Notes: generated from the letters alone by a model not told the origin. Counted from the stretch's first letter, positions 52,969-61,674 are shown. The stretch is 64,000 bases of DNA from Duganella sp. CF458 (GCF_900113115.1 NZ_FOOF01000015.1:62001-126000); one strand, 5' to 3'. Made by a program: numbers and translations.

Positions 52969-54221
52969 GCGAGAACGCGCCAAACCTCAAAGCGAAAGGC
53001 AACCTGAACTTTGTCCTGGTCAGCATCTTCATCGACATGCTGGGCATCGGGATCATCGTGCCGGTACTGCCGATCCTGGTCGGCCAGTACGTGCAGGACC
53101 GAGAACTGCATGCCATGTGGTACGGCATTCTCGGCGCCACTTTCGGCCTGCTGCAGTTCATCTTCATGCCGATGCTGGGCGCAATCAGCGACCGTGTCGG
53201 CCGCCGGCCCGTGCTGCTGTATTCCATGGCCGGCATGGGCATCAACTTCCTCACCACGGCCTGGGCGCCCAACCTGGCCTGCCTGTTCATCGGCCGCGTG
53301 ATCGGCGGCATGTCCTCGGCCAGCATGTCGGTGGCGTCGGCGTACGCCTCCGACATCTCCACCCACGAAGATCGCGCCAAGAGCTTCGGCAAGATCGGCG
53401 CCACCTTCGGCCTGGGCTTCATTTGCGGCCCGATGCTGGGTGGATTGCTGGGCGACGTCAACCTGCACCTGCCGTTCTACGTCGCCGCAGCGCTGTCCTT
53501 CGCCAACTTCATTTACGGCTATTTCTTCGTGCCCGAATCGCTGCCCGAAGCGCAGCGCAGCAAATTCAAGCTGGTGTCGATCAACCCCTTCAATGCGCTG
53601 GCCAAGCTGGCCAGGCGCCAGGACATCCGCGGCCTGGTCATCACGTTCGCCCTGGTGACCGGCGCGCAAATGATGCTGCAATCGACCTGGGTGCTGTACA
53701 CCCACTTCCGCTTCGGCTGGAGTCCGGCGGAAAACGGCGCCGCCCTGTTCTGCGTCGGCCTCACCGCTGCCGTGGTGCAGGCCGGCCTGCTCGGCATCCT
53801 GATCCGCAAATTCGGCGAAGTACGACTGTCGCTGATTGGGCTGACCTCGGGCGCGATCACCTATATGCTGTATGGCCTGGCTACGCACGGCTGGATGATG
53901 TACGTCTTCATCCTGTGTAACCTGCTGGCCTTCGCTGCCGGCCCAGCATTGCAAGGCATCGTATCCAAGGCCACGCCGGCCAATGAACAGGGCGAGTTGA
54001 TGGGGTCCCTGCAGTCGATCAGCAGCCTTGGCACGGTGATCATGCCTTTGCTGGGCGGCGCCATCCTGGGCACGGTCAGCCACCTGCCGCCGAGCGACTG
54101 GCGCATTGGCAGCACCTTCTTCCTCTGCGCAGCAATGCAGGCGGTTGGCATCTACGTCGCCCGGCGCTACTTCCGCCAGCATCACATGGCCACCGCGGCG
54201 ACCACGGAAACAGGCGCATAA
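52965..54221 (+). CDS. MFS transporter, TetA-like drug efflux group
   Basis: 418 residues, twelve predicted helices. Motif A between helices 2 and 3 (LGAISDRVGRRPVLLYS) and the helix-5 motif (GATFGLGFICGPMLGGLLGD) are characteristic of TetA/Bcr-like proton antiporters. The ATG at 52965 is inside the HD gene stop; a start 15 nt upstream is less likely. Substrates cannot be predicted. It is followed after 7 nt by a periplasmic-binding gene in the same direction. Confidence 0.9.
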   Translation: MSENAPNLKAKGNLNFVLVSIFIDMLGIGIIVPVLPILVGQYVQDRELHAMWYGILGATFGLLQFIFMPMLGAISDRVGRRPVLLYSMAGMGINFLTTAWAPNLACLFIGRVIGGMSSASMSVASAYASDISTHEDRAKSFGKIGATFGLGFICGPMLGGLLGDVNLHLPFYVAAALSFANFIYGYFFVPESLPEAQRSKFKLVSINPFNALAKLARRQDIRGLVITFALVTGAQMMLQSTWVLYTHFRFGWSPAENGAALFCVGLTAAVVQAGLLGILIRKFGEVRLSLIGLTSGAITYMLYGLATHGWMMYVFILCNLLAFAAGPALQGIVSKATPANEQGELMGSLQSISSLGTVIMPLLGGAILGTVSHLPPSDWRIGSTFFLCAAMQAVGIYVARRYFRQHHMATAATTETGA

Positions 54222-54228
54222 TCAAGCC

Positions 54229-55053
54229 ATGTCCGCCCGCGTGCACAGCTTCTTGCGCCAGTTGCTCGCCGCCCTGCCCCTGGCAGTGGCGGCATTGCCG
54301 TCGCATGCCGACTGCTCGCGCGACATCGTGGTGCCGGTATCCACCACTGGCGTCAGCGTCATCGTCGGCAACGGGACATTCAGCGGCATCTACCCGGAGA
54401 TTTTCCGCAGCCTCGGGCCACGCGCCGGCTGCCACTTCACCTTTACCTCGGTACCGCGCGCCCGCCAGGAATTGCTGTTCGAATCCGGCAAGGCCGACCT
54501 GCTGGTGCCCGCCACCCGCACGGCGGCGCGCGACGTCAACGGCATCTTCGTGCCAATGGTGGGACACCGCGCCGTACTGATTTCGCTGCAAAGCCCACGC
54601 CCGCAGATCGCCAATGCCCAGGATCTGCTGGACCGGCGCGACCTGCGCGTGGCGATCGTCCGCGGCTACGACTACGGCGATGCTTACCAGGCCATCGTGC
54701 GCGAACTGGCCCGCCAGGGACGCTTGTTCACAGAGGTGGAGCCGAGCGCCATCGCGCGCCTGCTGTACGTCGGCGCGGTCGACATTACGATCATGGGACC
54801 GACCATCCTGGCCGGCTCGATCAACCGCGACACCCGCGTAAACGGCATGCTCGACCGGCTGCGCATGGAGGCAATTCCGGAATTGCCATGGCAGCAAACG
54901 GGTGTCTACGTCTCACGTTCCTCGTTGAATCCGGATGATCGCGCCGTACTGCTCGAACTGTTGGAACGGGCCGCCAAGTCGAATATTGTGATGGAAGGAT
55001 TCCAGCGCTACCATCGCCCGGAAATCCTCGCCGAAAGCGTGCGCCCCCGCTGA
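54229..55053 (+). CDS. Periplasmic amino-acid-type binding protein (SBP_bac_3-like)
   Basis: 274 residues. A signal peptide ends at PSHA. The mature part follows the type II solute-binding fold (GTFSGIYPEIFRSLGPRAGC; RARQELLFESGKADLLVPAT; RGYDYGDAYQAIVRELARQG; LLYVGAVDITIMGPTILAG). No transporter subunits are beside it, so it may feed a distant permease or act in sensing. It ends in the TGATG overlap with the DMT gene. Confidence 0.83.
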   Translation: MSARVHSFLRQLLAALPLAVAALPSHADCSRDIVVPVSTTGVSVIVGNGTFSGIYPEIFRSLGPRAGCHFTFTSVPRARQELLFESGKADLLVPATRTAARDVNGIFVPMVGHRAVLISLQSPRPQIANAQDLLDRRDLRVAIVRGYDYGDAYQAIVRELARQGRLFTEVEPSAIARLLYVGAVDITIMGPTILAGSINRDTRVNGMLDRLRMEAIPELPWQQTGVYVSRSSLNPDDRAVLLELLERAAKSNIVMEGFQRYHRPEILAESVRPR

Positions 55054-55913
55054 TGGCTCCATCGGTCGTCGCCATCGTCCTGTGCGGTGCGCTGCTGCAC
55101 GCCGGCTGGAATGCGCTGGTCAAGAAAGGCCGCGATCCATTCCTTAGCAGCGTGCTGGTGGCCAGCGGCGCTGGTCTGATCTCGCTGCCTTTGCTGCCCT
55201 TTCTCGTGCAACCGGCTACGGCAAGCTGGCCATATGCGCTGGCGTCCACAGTCATCCACTACGCGTATTACGGGCTGCTGGCCGCTGCCTACCGCCACGG
55301 CGACATGAGCCACGCCTACCCGCTGATGCGCGGCAGCGCCCCGCTGCTCGTCGCCCTCTCCAGCGTGCCCCTCCTGGGCGAGCACCTCAGCGTCACGCAA
55401 TACGCCGCTGTCGCCTGCATCAGCGGCGGCATACTCGGCCTTTGGTTCGCAACCCGGCCTGCCGCCCCCGATGATGCGAACGCCCGTTCCCGCCGTCGTG
55501 CCACTGCCTACGCCTTGTTGAACGCCCTGGTGATCGCCGCCTACACACTGATCGATGGCCTGGGCGCCCGCGCTTCCGCCGCTCCAGCCGCCTACGTCAT
55601 GTGGCTGCACATTCTCAGCGCCATCGGCCTGCTGGCCTGGTGCCTCCTGCGCTGCCCGCGTGAGTTGCAGGATTACGCCAAACAGTTCTGGAAAGTCGCC
55701 ATTCTCGGCGGCGCCGGCACACTCGGCGCATATGGCCTGGCCTTGTGGGCGATGACAGTCGCCCCGCTGGCCGCCGTAGCAGCCCTGCGCGAAACCTCGA
55801 TCCTGTTCGCAGCGCTGATCGCCAAGTTCTTCCTGTCCGAACGCATCGGCAGCAAACGTGCCCTCTCTATTGCAGCAATCGCCGCCGGCGCGGTGCTGAT
55901 GCGACTCGCTTAA
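55053..55913 (+). CDS. EamA/DMT-family membrane transporter
   Basis: 286 residues with ten predicted helices in two EamA repeats (GALLHAGWNALVKKGRDPFL; YPLMRGSAPLLVALSSVPLL; VAALRETSILFAALIAKFFL). The last helix ends in ISIAAIAAGAVLMRL-like sequence (SIAAIAAGAVLM). It probably exports amino acids or other small metabolites. It is the last gene of the HD-MFS-SBP-DMT series, where gene borders overlap or nearly touch. Confidence 0.88.
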   Translation: MAPSVVAIVLCGALLHAGWNALVKKGRDPFLSSVLVASGAGLISLPLLPFLVQPATASWPYALASTVIHYAYYGLLAAAYRHGDMSHAYPLMRGSAPLLVALSSVPLLGEHLSVTQYAAVACISGGILGLWFATRPAAPDDANARSRRRATAYALLNALVIAAYTLIDGLGARASAAPAAYVMWLHILSAIGLLAWCLLRCPRELQDYAKQFWKVAILGGAGTLGAYGLALWAMTVAPLAAVAALRETSILFAALIAKFFLSERIGSKRALSIAAIAAGAVLMRLA

Positions 55914-55931
55914 GTTTAAAGGACTGGCTGC

Positions 55932-56271
55932 TTATGGAACGAGCAATTCGCCACACCAGATTCGTCCCAGTGCTTCGGTCGGCAGCAGAATCTTCTCCAA
56001 GTAATCTCCGACAGATCCTCCCGTAAATGGTGTTGTCCAAGAATCTGGGGCCGCACATACGACTAACAGTAAGGGAAAAAGAGCAGTTCAAGCCCGAATG
56101 CACCTTCTCCCAGTGCGCACCCGATGTCTGTCCGGCTTCCAATAGAAATAGTGGGAGGTCGCCGGTGATCTTGACGTCATACAGGCGTGAAATTTGGGCG
56201 AGCTCAGTTTCGCTGTAACCGCGAGCCGGGGCCATTTTGAGCTGCTTCAGACTTTCAAACAATTTGTTCAA
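55932..56271 (-). pseudogene. Frameshifted SMI1/KNR4 (SUKH)-like gene
   Basis: The frame opening at 56271 (TTG) reads MNKLFESLKQL, ARGYSETELAQISRLYDVKI and GDLPLFLLEAGQTSGAHWE, which resembles the start of SUKH/SMI1 proteins. It continues as an open frame to 55867 but turns basic and unlike the family. The next frame, from about 56040 on, reads SWTTPFTGGSVGDYLEKILL then PTEALGRIWCGELLVP and stops at 55932; this looks like a natural C-terminus. One or two small frameshifts near 56050-56080 would join them. SUKH proteins are often toxin immunity proteins. A sequencing error could also explain the break. Confidence 0.55.
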
Positions 56272-56354
56272 GTGTCAGGTGCCGGTCACGAGCTACCACG
56301 CACGCAAACCCATTCGGTATCACTCCGAACGAATGAGTACCATGCCAGCTGACC

Positions 56355-57317
56355 TTATCGTGTGGTCTCATTTGGCTTGCCACAGTACTCAGCTCGCTTT
56401 GCAGGCACACGCAACACCTGATCGACGTAGTAGGCCAGCGCTGGCTCCGAGTATTTCGGATCCGGATGCATGGCGACGAAGGGTGCTCCCTTCTGTATCC
56501 ACGTCGCAACGCAACTCGCCGTAGGCTGGCTGCTTTCGGCACAGGCAGTGAAGGCGTCGAATGCGCTGCGGTAGCTGGAGAAAGTGGCATGATCCATCGG
56601 CAGGCCATGACCCGGCACCAGGGTCTGGAAATCGACACGGTCAATCTCGGCCAGCACCTGGCGCCAACCTTCAGCACATCCCGTATCGAAGAATGGCAAC
56701 GGCACCACCACAAGATCGCCAACGAACACAGTCTTGCTGGCGGGATCATGAACCCAGACATCGCCTTCGGTCGCTGCATACTTTGCAAGATGCAGCTTCA
56801 GTTCGCGTTCGCCCAGCTTGACCGACATCGTTCCCTTCACCGGTTGGTCGGGAATCAAATTTGCAGGATCATTGATCGCGTTCAGGTACAGCCTCGTATC
56901 AGCCTTGCGCGCTTCAGGCAGGGACGGATCTTCCAGCCGGGCCTTCGCCTTTTCGACATTCCGGATCAAGAAGCCTTTCAACGCGCCTTCTACGGCTGTA
57001 CTGGTGTACAGCTTTGCGCCCGGATACGCGGACCGGATGCGTGCATTGCCCGTCGCGTGATCAAGGTGCCAATGCGTGTTGATGATCGCCGTAATCGGCT
57101 TCTTTCGCGCCTTTGCGATCGCAATGATTTTGTCGGTGTGTTCCGGATGGCGGCCAGTATCGATGACCAGGATCTCGTTCGGGCCCTCGAACACGATCGA
57201 ATTCCCATCCGGCTGTACATCTTCTGGTACTTTTCCTTCGATGAAGGTATAGGGCGGCTCGGCAGCGCTAGCGGCAACGTTCGCAAAAGCGGCAAGAAAG
57301 AGCAGTGAATACTTCAA
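56355..57317 (-). CDS. Metallo-beta-lactamase-fold hydrolase, secreted
   Basis: 320 residues. A signal peptide ends near residue 19 (AASAAE). The metal motif THWHLDHATGN (His82, His84, Asp86, His87), EGDVWVHDP, VFVGDLVVVP and VPGHGLPM are those of the MBL superfamily, close to the quinoprotein-relay (SoxH-like) group of periplasmic members. It is not a recognisable B1-B3 beta-lactamase. The substrate is unknown. It lies alone in the lower-GC patch. Confidence 0.86.
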   Translation of the reverse strand: MKYSLLFLAAFANVAASAAEPPYTFIEGKVPEDVQPDGNSIVFEGPNEILVIDTGRHPEHTDKIIAIAKARKKPITAIINTHWHLDHATGNARIRSAYPGAKLYTSTAVEGALKGFLIRNVEKAKARLEDPSLPEARKADTRLYLNAINDPANLIPDQPVKGTMSVKLGERELKLHLAKYAATEGDVWVHDPASKTVFVGDLVVVPLPFFDTGCAEGWRQVLAEIDRVDFQTLVPGHGLPMDHATFSSYRSAFDAFTACAESSQPTASCVATWIQKGAPFVAMHPDPKYSEPALAYYVDQVLRVPAKRAEYCGKPNETTR

Positions 57318-57558
57318 TTGTATTTCTCCCAGTCGTCAGAATGACTAGCACTCAGGCAGGCTCTCGCCATCTCAACGAAGAGTTTAAACCAATCATTCCC
57401 GGGCGCGCTTCATTTCACGCCGAGGCTTATGCGGCCATCACCAACCATCGGCACGCAAGACGTGCACCCTTCTACGATCATCCTTGATCGAGAGCCTGCA
57501 TACAAAAGCCTCGGAGTTTTCTCCATTGAGCGGCCGGCGAACACAAGGAATCGTAGGC

Positions 57559-57849
57559 TTACGCGGAATACAGCCTGCCAGCAACGCTCTTCATTTCAAG
57601 ACCAGGAACTAGCTGATCGGAAATCGTCAGGATGGAGAACAGGTTCCTTTTCAGGCCCTCTTCCGATAGCTCACCTTCTTTCAATGCTGTTTGGAGCAAA
57701 TGAAGCGCCATATCAGCAAGGAGAATCCTTTGCTTTTCGCCCCATCCCGGCTCACCTCTTTTCGACTGGTTCGCCTGATAGGTTGACTCAGTCAGATCGT
57801 GGGCCGCCCTTCCTAGAGACAAAATCTCGTTTCTAACTACATCGTTCAT
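57559..57849 (-). CDS. Small hypothetical protein
   Basis: 96 residues, predicted alpha-helical (RNEILSLGRAAHDLTESTYQ; ADMALHLLQTALKEGELSEE). No signal, motif or family seen. It lies in the lower-GC patch with other small orphan genes in the same direction. The 241-nt region between it and the MBL-fold gene shows no convincing gene or repeat. Coding is likely but unproven. Confidence 0.55.
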   Translation of the reverse strand: MNDVVRNEILSLGRAAHDLTESTYQANQSKRGEPGWGEKQRILLADMALHLLQTALKEGELSEEGLKRNLFSILTISDQLVPGLEMKSVAGRLYSA

Positions 57850-57928
57850 TCGTTATGCCTTTCTAGCGAGGAAGGGGCTGTATAAGTGCTTTACTCGTGA
57901 CAACCAGCGAAAATGAGGGCGCCCGCGT

Positions 57929-58213
57929 TCATGACTTGCGCCGTGCGATTGCCGAGAAATGCCCGACTTCATCTCGGGCCGCTGCGCCTGAAACAACTGC
58001 CTGCACAAGCTCAGGATCCAGCACATTGCAGCCGATGTTAGCAATGAGGTCGAGCATCGTTTGATGAAATGCCGCCTCTGTTTCGGCTCGCTTTGCAGGA
58101 CTGTGTCCGCACCAGGTATATCCCTTATCGTTATACATCGCAGCCGCATCGAGGACACGGATTAACTCCACCTTCAGATCAGAGATTTCAAGTTTTTGCT
58201 CAGACGATTGCAT
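57929..58213 (-). CDS. Small hypothetical protein
   Basis: 94 residues from the ATG at 58213, which has GGAAAG eight bases upstream; the same frame is open further up without a ribosome-binding site. It is helical with two cysteines (TWCGHSPAKRAETEAAFHQT; IANIGCNVLDPELVQAVVSG). No family recognised. Confidence 0.55.
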   Translation of the reverse strand: MQSSEQKLEISDLKVELIRVLDAAAMYNDKGYTWCGHSPAKRAETEAAFHQTMLDLIANIGCNVLDPELVQAVVSGAAARDEVGHFSAIARRKS

Positions 58214-58334
58214 AGGTGACTTTCCGATGAAACTCATCATTGAAGCGACGCCCCCGTCGCAACCCGTAGGCCTTCCAAAATCTCCCGCTGATGTTTGCCC
58301 AGCTCCATAAGTTGGCGCTGAATGTGAGGACTGC

Positions 58335-58568
58335 TCAACGAATTGCGTCCTCAGTGATTCGGGGGTGCGCATCGGTTACATGCACACCGTAGGTCTCGAT
58401 GTCACTCAGGCAGTCGTCCGCATCCACACCCGGTGTATGCTCGCCCTTGCGAAGTTCGATGGTCTTGAATTCCGACCATGGCGCGTACTTCTGAGGCAGG
58501 TTTTCACCCGATGGCTGCGCGGTGAAACCAAAAATGCGGCCCGGTCCTCTGAAGATGTGTACTTGCAT
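58335..58568 (-). CDS. Small conserved hypothetical protein
   Basis: 77 residues from the ATG at 58568 with AGGAG as ribosome-binding site; the longer frame is dropped. The sequence MQVHIFRGPGRIFGFT, then WSEFKTIELRKGEHTPGVDA and DIETYGVHVTDAHPRITEDA, looks like a compact alpha/beta protein and resembles a common proteobacterial hypothetical family. Function unknown. It follows the GNAT gene after 10 nt. Confidence 0.68.
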   Translation of the reverse strand: MQVHIFRGPGRIFGFTAQPSGENLPQKYAPWSEFKTIELRKGEHTPGVDADDCLSDIETYGVHVTDAHPRITEDAIR

Positions 58569-58578
58569 GAACTGCTCC

Positions 58579-59004
58579 TCATTGTATATAGCCGTCGGCG
58601 ACCGCCTTCTGCTGGTCCGCAAATATCGCCATCGCAGTATTCATCCGGCGAAATCCAAACTTTTCATAGAATGGTTCTTTCCCTGGAACGGCATACAGGA
58701 TTATCTTTCGGTGGCCCCTGGACACGTCGACCAGCCTTTGTATGAGTTCCTTCCCAAGCCCTGAACCCTGATAGGCTGGATGAACCACTATGTCGCAAAG
58801 ATAAGAGCAGTCGACGCCGTCAGCGACAGCGCGCCCTGCGGCGACGATTCGTTCGCCGTCGAACGCAATGCAACGGAACATGCTGTTCGAGTAAGCGGTC
58901 TTCAGCCACTCGCCACTCTTGATTCCAAGCGGTGCGATGCGATAGAGCTCGGACATCTCTTCCCAATCGAGCTTTTCGGTTGAATCAGTCCAGCGAAATT
59001 CCAT
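58579..59004 (-). CDS. GNAT-family N-acetyltransferase
   Basis: 141 residues. The acetyl-CoA site is in motif A: CDIVVHPAYQGSGLGKELIQRL, here the Q-G-x-G-x-G/K pattern, and motif B is FYEKFGFRRMNTAM. The substrate cannot be told; many small GNATs act on amines or antibiotics. It is the first of several small genes in one direction. Upstream is the CocE-type gene, also on the minus strand, so it may be read from that transcript. Confidence 0.88.
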   Translation of the reverse strand: MEFRWTDSTEKLDWEEMSELYRIAPLGIKSGEWLKTAYSNSMFRCIAFDGERIVAAGRAVADGVDCSYLCDIVVHPAYQGSGLGKELIQRLVDVSRGHRKIILYAVPGKEPFYEKFGFRRMNTAMAIFADQQKAVADGYIQ

Positions 59005-59029
59005 GAAATCTCCTAGCGGGCATATGCGA

Positions 59030-60919
59030 TCATTGCTTCCCCACCACCGGCAACTCTACCGAGCTGCCATGGAACACGCGCTGGGTGGCCTTCTTGTAAT
59101 CACCCGGCGACGCGAGGAAGATATTCGGCACGAATGTTTGCGGATTGCGGTCGTATAGCGGGAACCAGCTTGATTGCACCTGGATCATCAGGCGATGCCC
59201 CGGCTGCACGACGTGGTTCACCGGCGGCAGCGCAAAATTGAACTGCACTGGCTTGTTCGAGGGGATAGCCGATGGCTTCTCGAAGCTGTCGCGATAGCGA
59301 CCGCGCAGGATATCCATCGACAGCGGCAACTGATAGCCACCCAATTTTGGCTGCGACGGCACTTCGTCCGGGTACACATCGATCAGCTTCACCACCCAGT
59401 CGGAATCGCTGCCCGAGGTCGACGCCAGCAGGTGCACTTGCGGCGCACCGGACAGTACCAGCGGCTCCTTCAGCGGCTCCGACACATAGCTCAACACATC
59501 GGTGCGATCGCTGACGAAACGCTGGTCGTGCACCAGCCAGGGTTTCCACACGTTCTCGTCACCCATGCGCACAGGACGCGGCACGAACGGCACCGGCTTG
59601 GCAGGATCGGCCACATACTCGTCGAAGCCTTTGGCGTTGCCCTGCTGCGACCACGAAAGCGTGAAGCCATCCTGGAGGTACACCGCCTTCGCTGCCGACG
59701 CGCAGCCCGTGGCGCACGACACCGGCCATTGCGCCAGCCGCTGCCACTTGTTGCTGCCGGTCTGGTAGAACAGCACCGGTGGCGTGTCCGCTGCCGGTGC
59801 GCCGTCCACCAGGTGCTGTTTCAGGAAGGGCAGCATCACGTCACGCCGGAATTCCAGCGCCGTGTCGCCGGTGAATTGCAGCGCACCCAATGCCGAGCCA
59901 TCGTAATTGACACCGCTATGGCGCCACGGCCCGACTGCCAGGAAATTCAGCTTGTTGTCCTTGTCCTGTTTTTCCTGGGCGGCGTAGGCAGCGTAGGTGC
60001 CGTAGATATCTTCCTGGTCCCACTGCCCCACTACGTGCATGGTCGGCACCCGCAAAGGATGCTTGGCCAGGATGCGGTCCAGCGCTTGCTCCTGCCAGAA
60101 GCTGTCGTAAGCGGGATGCTCGAACAGTTTCTTGGTGAAATTGAGCTGGTCCAGGCCATACTTGCGCGCCAGGCCGGACACCGAGCCACCGCGCAACACC
60201 ACGTCGTAGTCGTCGTACGCTCCTTTTGCCAGCGGTTCGCCGCGTCCTTTCGCAGTGTTCTGGTTGGCGATGTAATCCAGCGTGTTGACGCGGAAGGCGC
60301 CGTTGTGGAACCAGTCGTCACCGCGCCAACCATCCACCATCGCGCTCATTGGTACCGCAGCTTTCAGCGCCGGATGCGGTTCGGTCAGCGCCATCAGCAC
60401 GGTAAATCCCTCATACGAGGAGCCGATCATGCCGACCTTGCCATTCGTTTCCGGCACGTTCTTCACGAGCCAGTCGATGGTGTCCCAGGCGTCGGTGCCG
60501 TTATCGGTCTGGCTGGAGTTGAGCGGGCCGCGCACCGGACGGGTCATCACATACTCACCTTCCGAGCCGTACTTGCCGCGCACGTCCTGGAACACGCGGA
60601 TGAAATCGCGCCCGAACACCTCGTCTCCCTGCGGCAGCGAGGACTGCATATAAGGGCTCACATTGCGCCGTGCACGGCCAGCCGCGTTGTAGGGAGTGCG
60701 GGTCAGGATGATCGGCGCCTTGCTGGCGCCCTTCGGCACCACGATCACCGTATGCAGCCGAACACCATCGCGCATCGGAACCATCACTGCGCGCTTGACG
60801 TAGTCCGCCTGCTCTTGCGGTGCCTCGAATCCGGGCACCAGGTCGGGGGCCATAGGCGAAGTTTGTGCGCCTGCTTGGGAGGCCAGCAGCAGGGCGATCA
60901 GGGGGAGGCAGCTACGCAT
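59030..60919 (-). CDS. CocE/NonD-family hydrolase (X-Pro dipeptidyl-peptidase-like)
   Basis: 629 residues. A signal peptide ends near residue 18 (ASQAGA). The alpha/beta-hydrolase core has the nucleophile Ser in GMIGSSYEGFTV, the early TRTPYNA and DVRGKYGSEGEY oxyanion region, and a catalytic-His stretch HSGVNYDG. The C-terminal jelly-roll domain (about 400-620) is the X-Pro-type domain of CocE and S15 enzymes. It likely cleaves peptides, esters or beta-lactam-like amides in the periplasm. Confidence 0.9.
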   Translation of the reverse strand: MRSCLPLIALLLASQAGAQTSPMAPDLVPGFEAPQEQADYVKRAVMVPMRDGVRLHTVIVVPKGASKAPIILTRTPYNAAGRARRNVSPYMQSSLPQGDEVFGRDFIRVFQDVRGKYGSEGEYVMTRPVRGPLNSSQTDNGTDAWDTIDWLVKNVPETNGKVGMIGSSYEGFTVLMALTEPHPALKAAVPMSAMVDGWRGDDWFHNGAFRVNTLDYIANQNTAKGRGEPLAKGAYDDYDVVLRGGSVSGLARKYGLDQLNFTKKLFEHPAYDSFWQEQALDRILAKHPLRVPTMHVVGQWDQEDIYGTYAAYAAQEKQDKDNKLNFLAVGPWRHSGVNYDGSALGALQFTGDTALEFRRDVMLPFLKQHLVDGAPAADTPPVLFYQTGSNKWQRLAQWPVSCATGCASAAKAVYLQDGFTLSWSQQGNAKGFDEYVADPAKPVPFVPRPVRMGDENVWKPWLVHDQRFVSDRTDVLSYVSEPLKEPLVLSGAPQVHLLASTSGSDSDWVVKLIDVYPDEVPSQPKLGGYQLPLSMDILRGRYRDSFEKPSAIPSNKPVQFNFALPPVNHVVQPGHRLMIQVQSSWFPLYDRNPQTFVPNIFLASPGDYKKATQRVFHGSSVELPVVGKQ

Positions 60920-61050
60920 GGGAACTCCGATCGGGCATGAACTTTTGCAATATTACTAGAAAACCAATGTCTATATGAAAGCTAGTGCGCGCACATACGG
61001 CCGCGGCAGTCTCAGCAAAAATGGCACCTACTAAATGGAAGGAGCCAATC

Positions 61051-61464
61051 ATGAAAAAATTGCTCATTGCCACTCTTCTGGCAGGTTCCCTGGGCGGAGG
61101 CCTGGCTATTGCGCCGATTGCCAGCGCCGATGTGGTGGTCGTCCGTGTTGCCCCACCGACGCCACGCGAGGAAGTCATTCCCCCGGCCCGTTCCGGCTAT
61201 GTCTGGACACCCGGCTATTGGCGCTGGAACGGCCATCGCCACGTCTGGGTCAACGGTAAATATGTGCGCGCCCGCCACGGCTACCACTGGCGCGAACCCG
61301 CCTGGGCCCAGATGGACAACGGCCGCTGGCGCATGGAGCGCGGGCGCTGGGAACGCGGCGACCGTGACCGTGACGGCATCCCCAACCGCTATGACCGCGA
61401 CCGCGACAACGACGGCGTGCCAAACCGGGTCGATGATCGCCCAAATAACCCGAACCGTTACTAA
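61051..61464 (+). CDS. YXWGXW-repeat protein with TSP3 calcium repeats (paralogue)
   Basis: 137 residues from the ATG at 61051 (AAGGAG upstream). A signal peptide ends near residue 26 (ASA). The aromatic repeat SGYVWTPGYWRWNGHRHVWV and the end DRDRDGIPNRYD, DRDNDGVPNRVD, DRPNNPNRY mirror the protein at 41681, which is longer. At DNA level the two TSP3 parts share a stretch of about 35 identical bases. No other gene of a pathway is near. Confidence 0.87.
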   Translation: MKKLLIATLLAGSLGGGLAIAPIASADVVVVRVAPPTPREEVIPPARSGYVWTPGYWRWNGHRHVWVNGKYVRARHGYHWREPAWAQMDNGRWRMERGRWERGDRDRDGIPNRYDRDRDNDGVPNRVDDRPNNPNRY

Positions 61465-61485
61465 TTAGGTGCGTCCGGGCAAGAA

Positions 61486-61519
61486 ATGTCCACATTCGTT
61501 CCTGACCCCGAGTGGACAT
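61486..61519. repeat. Inverted repeat between YXWGXW gene and trpS leader
   Basis: ATGTCCAC (61486-61493) pairs with GTGGACAT (61512-61519) across an 18-nt loop. No T-run follows, so it is a poor terminator. Its right arm abuts the TTGACA of the trpS leader promoter, so it could be an operator or a REP-like relic. Only one copy is seen here. Confidence 0.5.
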
Positions 61520-61520
61520 C

Positions 61521-61548
61521 TTGACAGGGCCGCGCTGAACTGTAACCA
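61521..61548 (+). promoter_or_regulatory. Predicted promoter of the trpS leader
   Basis: TTGACA at 61521-61526 and TAACCA at 61543-61548, spacing 16 nt. The predicted start is near 61555, at or next to the leader ATG (61556), which would make the leader ORF leaderless. The -10 is weak (TAxxxT with a changed last base). Call by motif only. Confidence 0.5.
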
Positions 61549-61555
61549 TTGCGGG

Positions 61556-61606
61556 ATGAAATTTATCCAATCACATCTGCTTTCCCGCAATTGGTGGCGC
61601 CGCTGA
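61556..61606 (+). CDS. trpS leader peptide with tandem Trp codons
   Basis: A 16-residue ORF, MKFIQSHLLSRNWWRR, too short for routine gene calling. Trp codons 13 and 14 are adjacent (61592-61597), followed by two Arg and TGA. This is the layout of ribosome-stalling leader peptides of trp operons, and it sits 105 nt upstream of trpS, the enzyme whose substrate is tryptophan. No Shine-Dalgarno is present; with a transcription start near 61555 the mRNA would be leaderless, as known for trpL of Sinorhizobium meliloti. A leader RNA helix of 9 bp (AATCACATC 61569-61577 with GATGTGATT 61629-61637) encloses the Trp codons. Confidence 0.7.
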   Translation: MKFIQSHLLSRNWWRR

Positions 61607-61645
61607 CTTAGCGCGGCCACTGAAAAGTGATGTGATTTTAATATC

Positions 61646-61674
61646 AACGCCGCCTCTGTCCAGGTGGCGTTTTT
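61646..61674 (+). terminator. Attenuator-type intrinsic terminator upstream of trpS
   Basis: ACGCCGCCT (61647-61655) pairs with AGGTGGCGT (61662-61670) over a 6-nt loop, with five T at 61670-61674. It lies between the leader peptide and trpS, so it would stop most transcription before trpS unless antiterminated. GCGGC (61613-61617) upstream is complementary to GCCGC (61649-61653) in its left arm and is the candidate antiterminator strand; it otherwise pairs with the Trp-codon segment (61594-61604 with 61610-61620). Confidence 0.75.

Noticed and set aside
56355-57317. Class B beta-lactamase
   Set aside because: The MBL metal motif is general to the superfamily; the later ligand pattern matches the SoxH-like group, so resistance is not claimed.
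57305-57487. 60-codon plus-strand frame beside the MBL-fold gene
   Set aside because: No ribosome-binding site, no motif and it overlaps the start of the MBL-fold gene.
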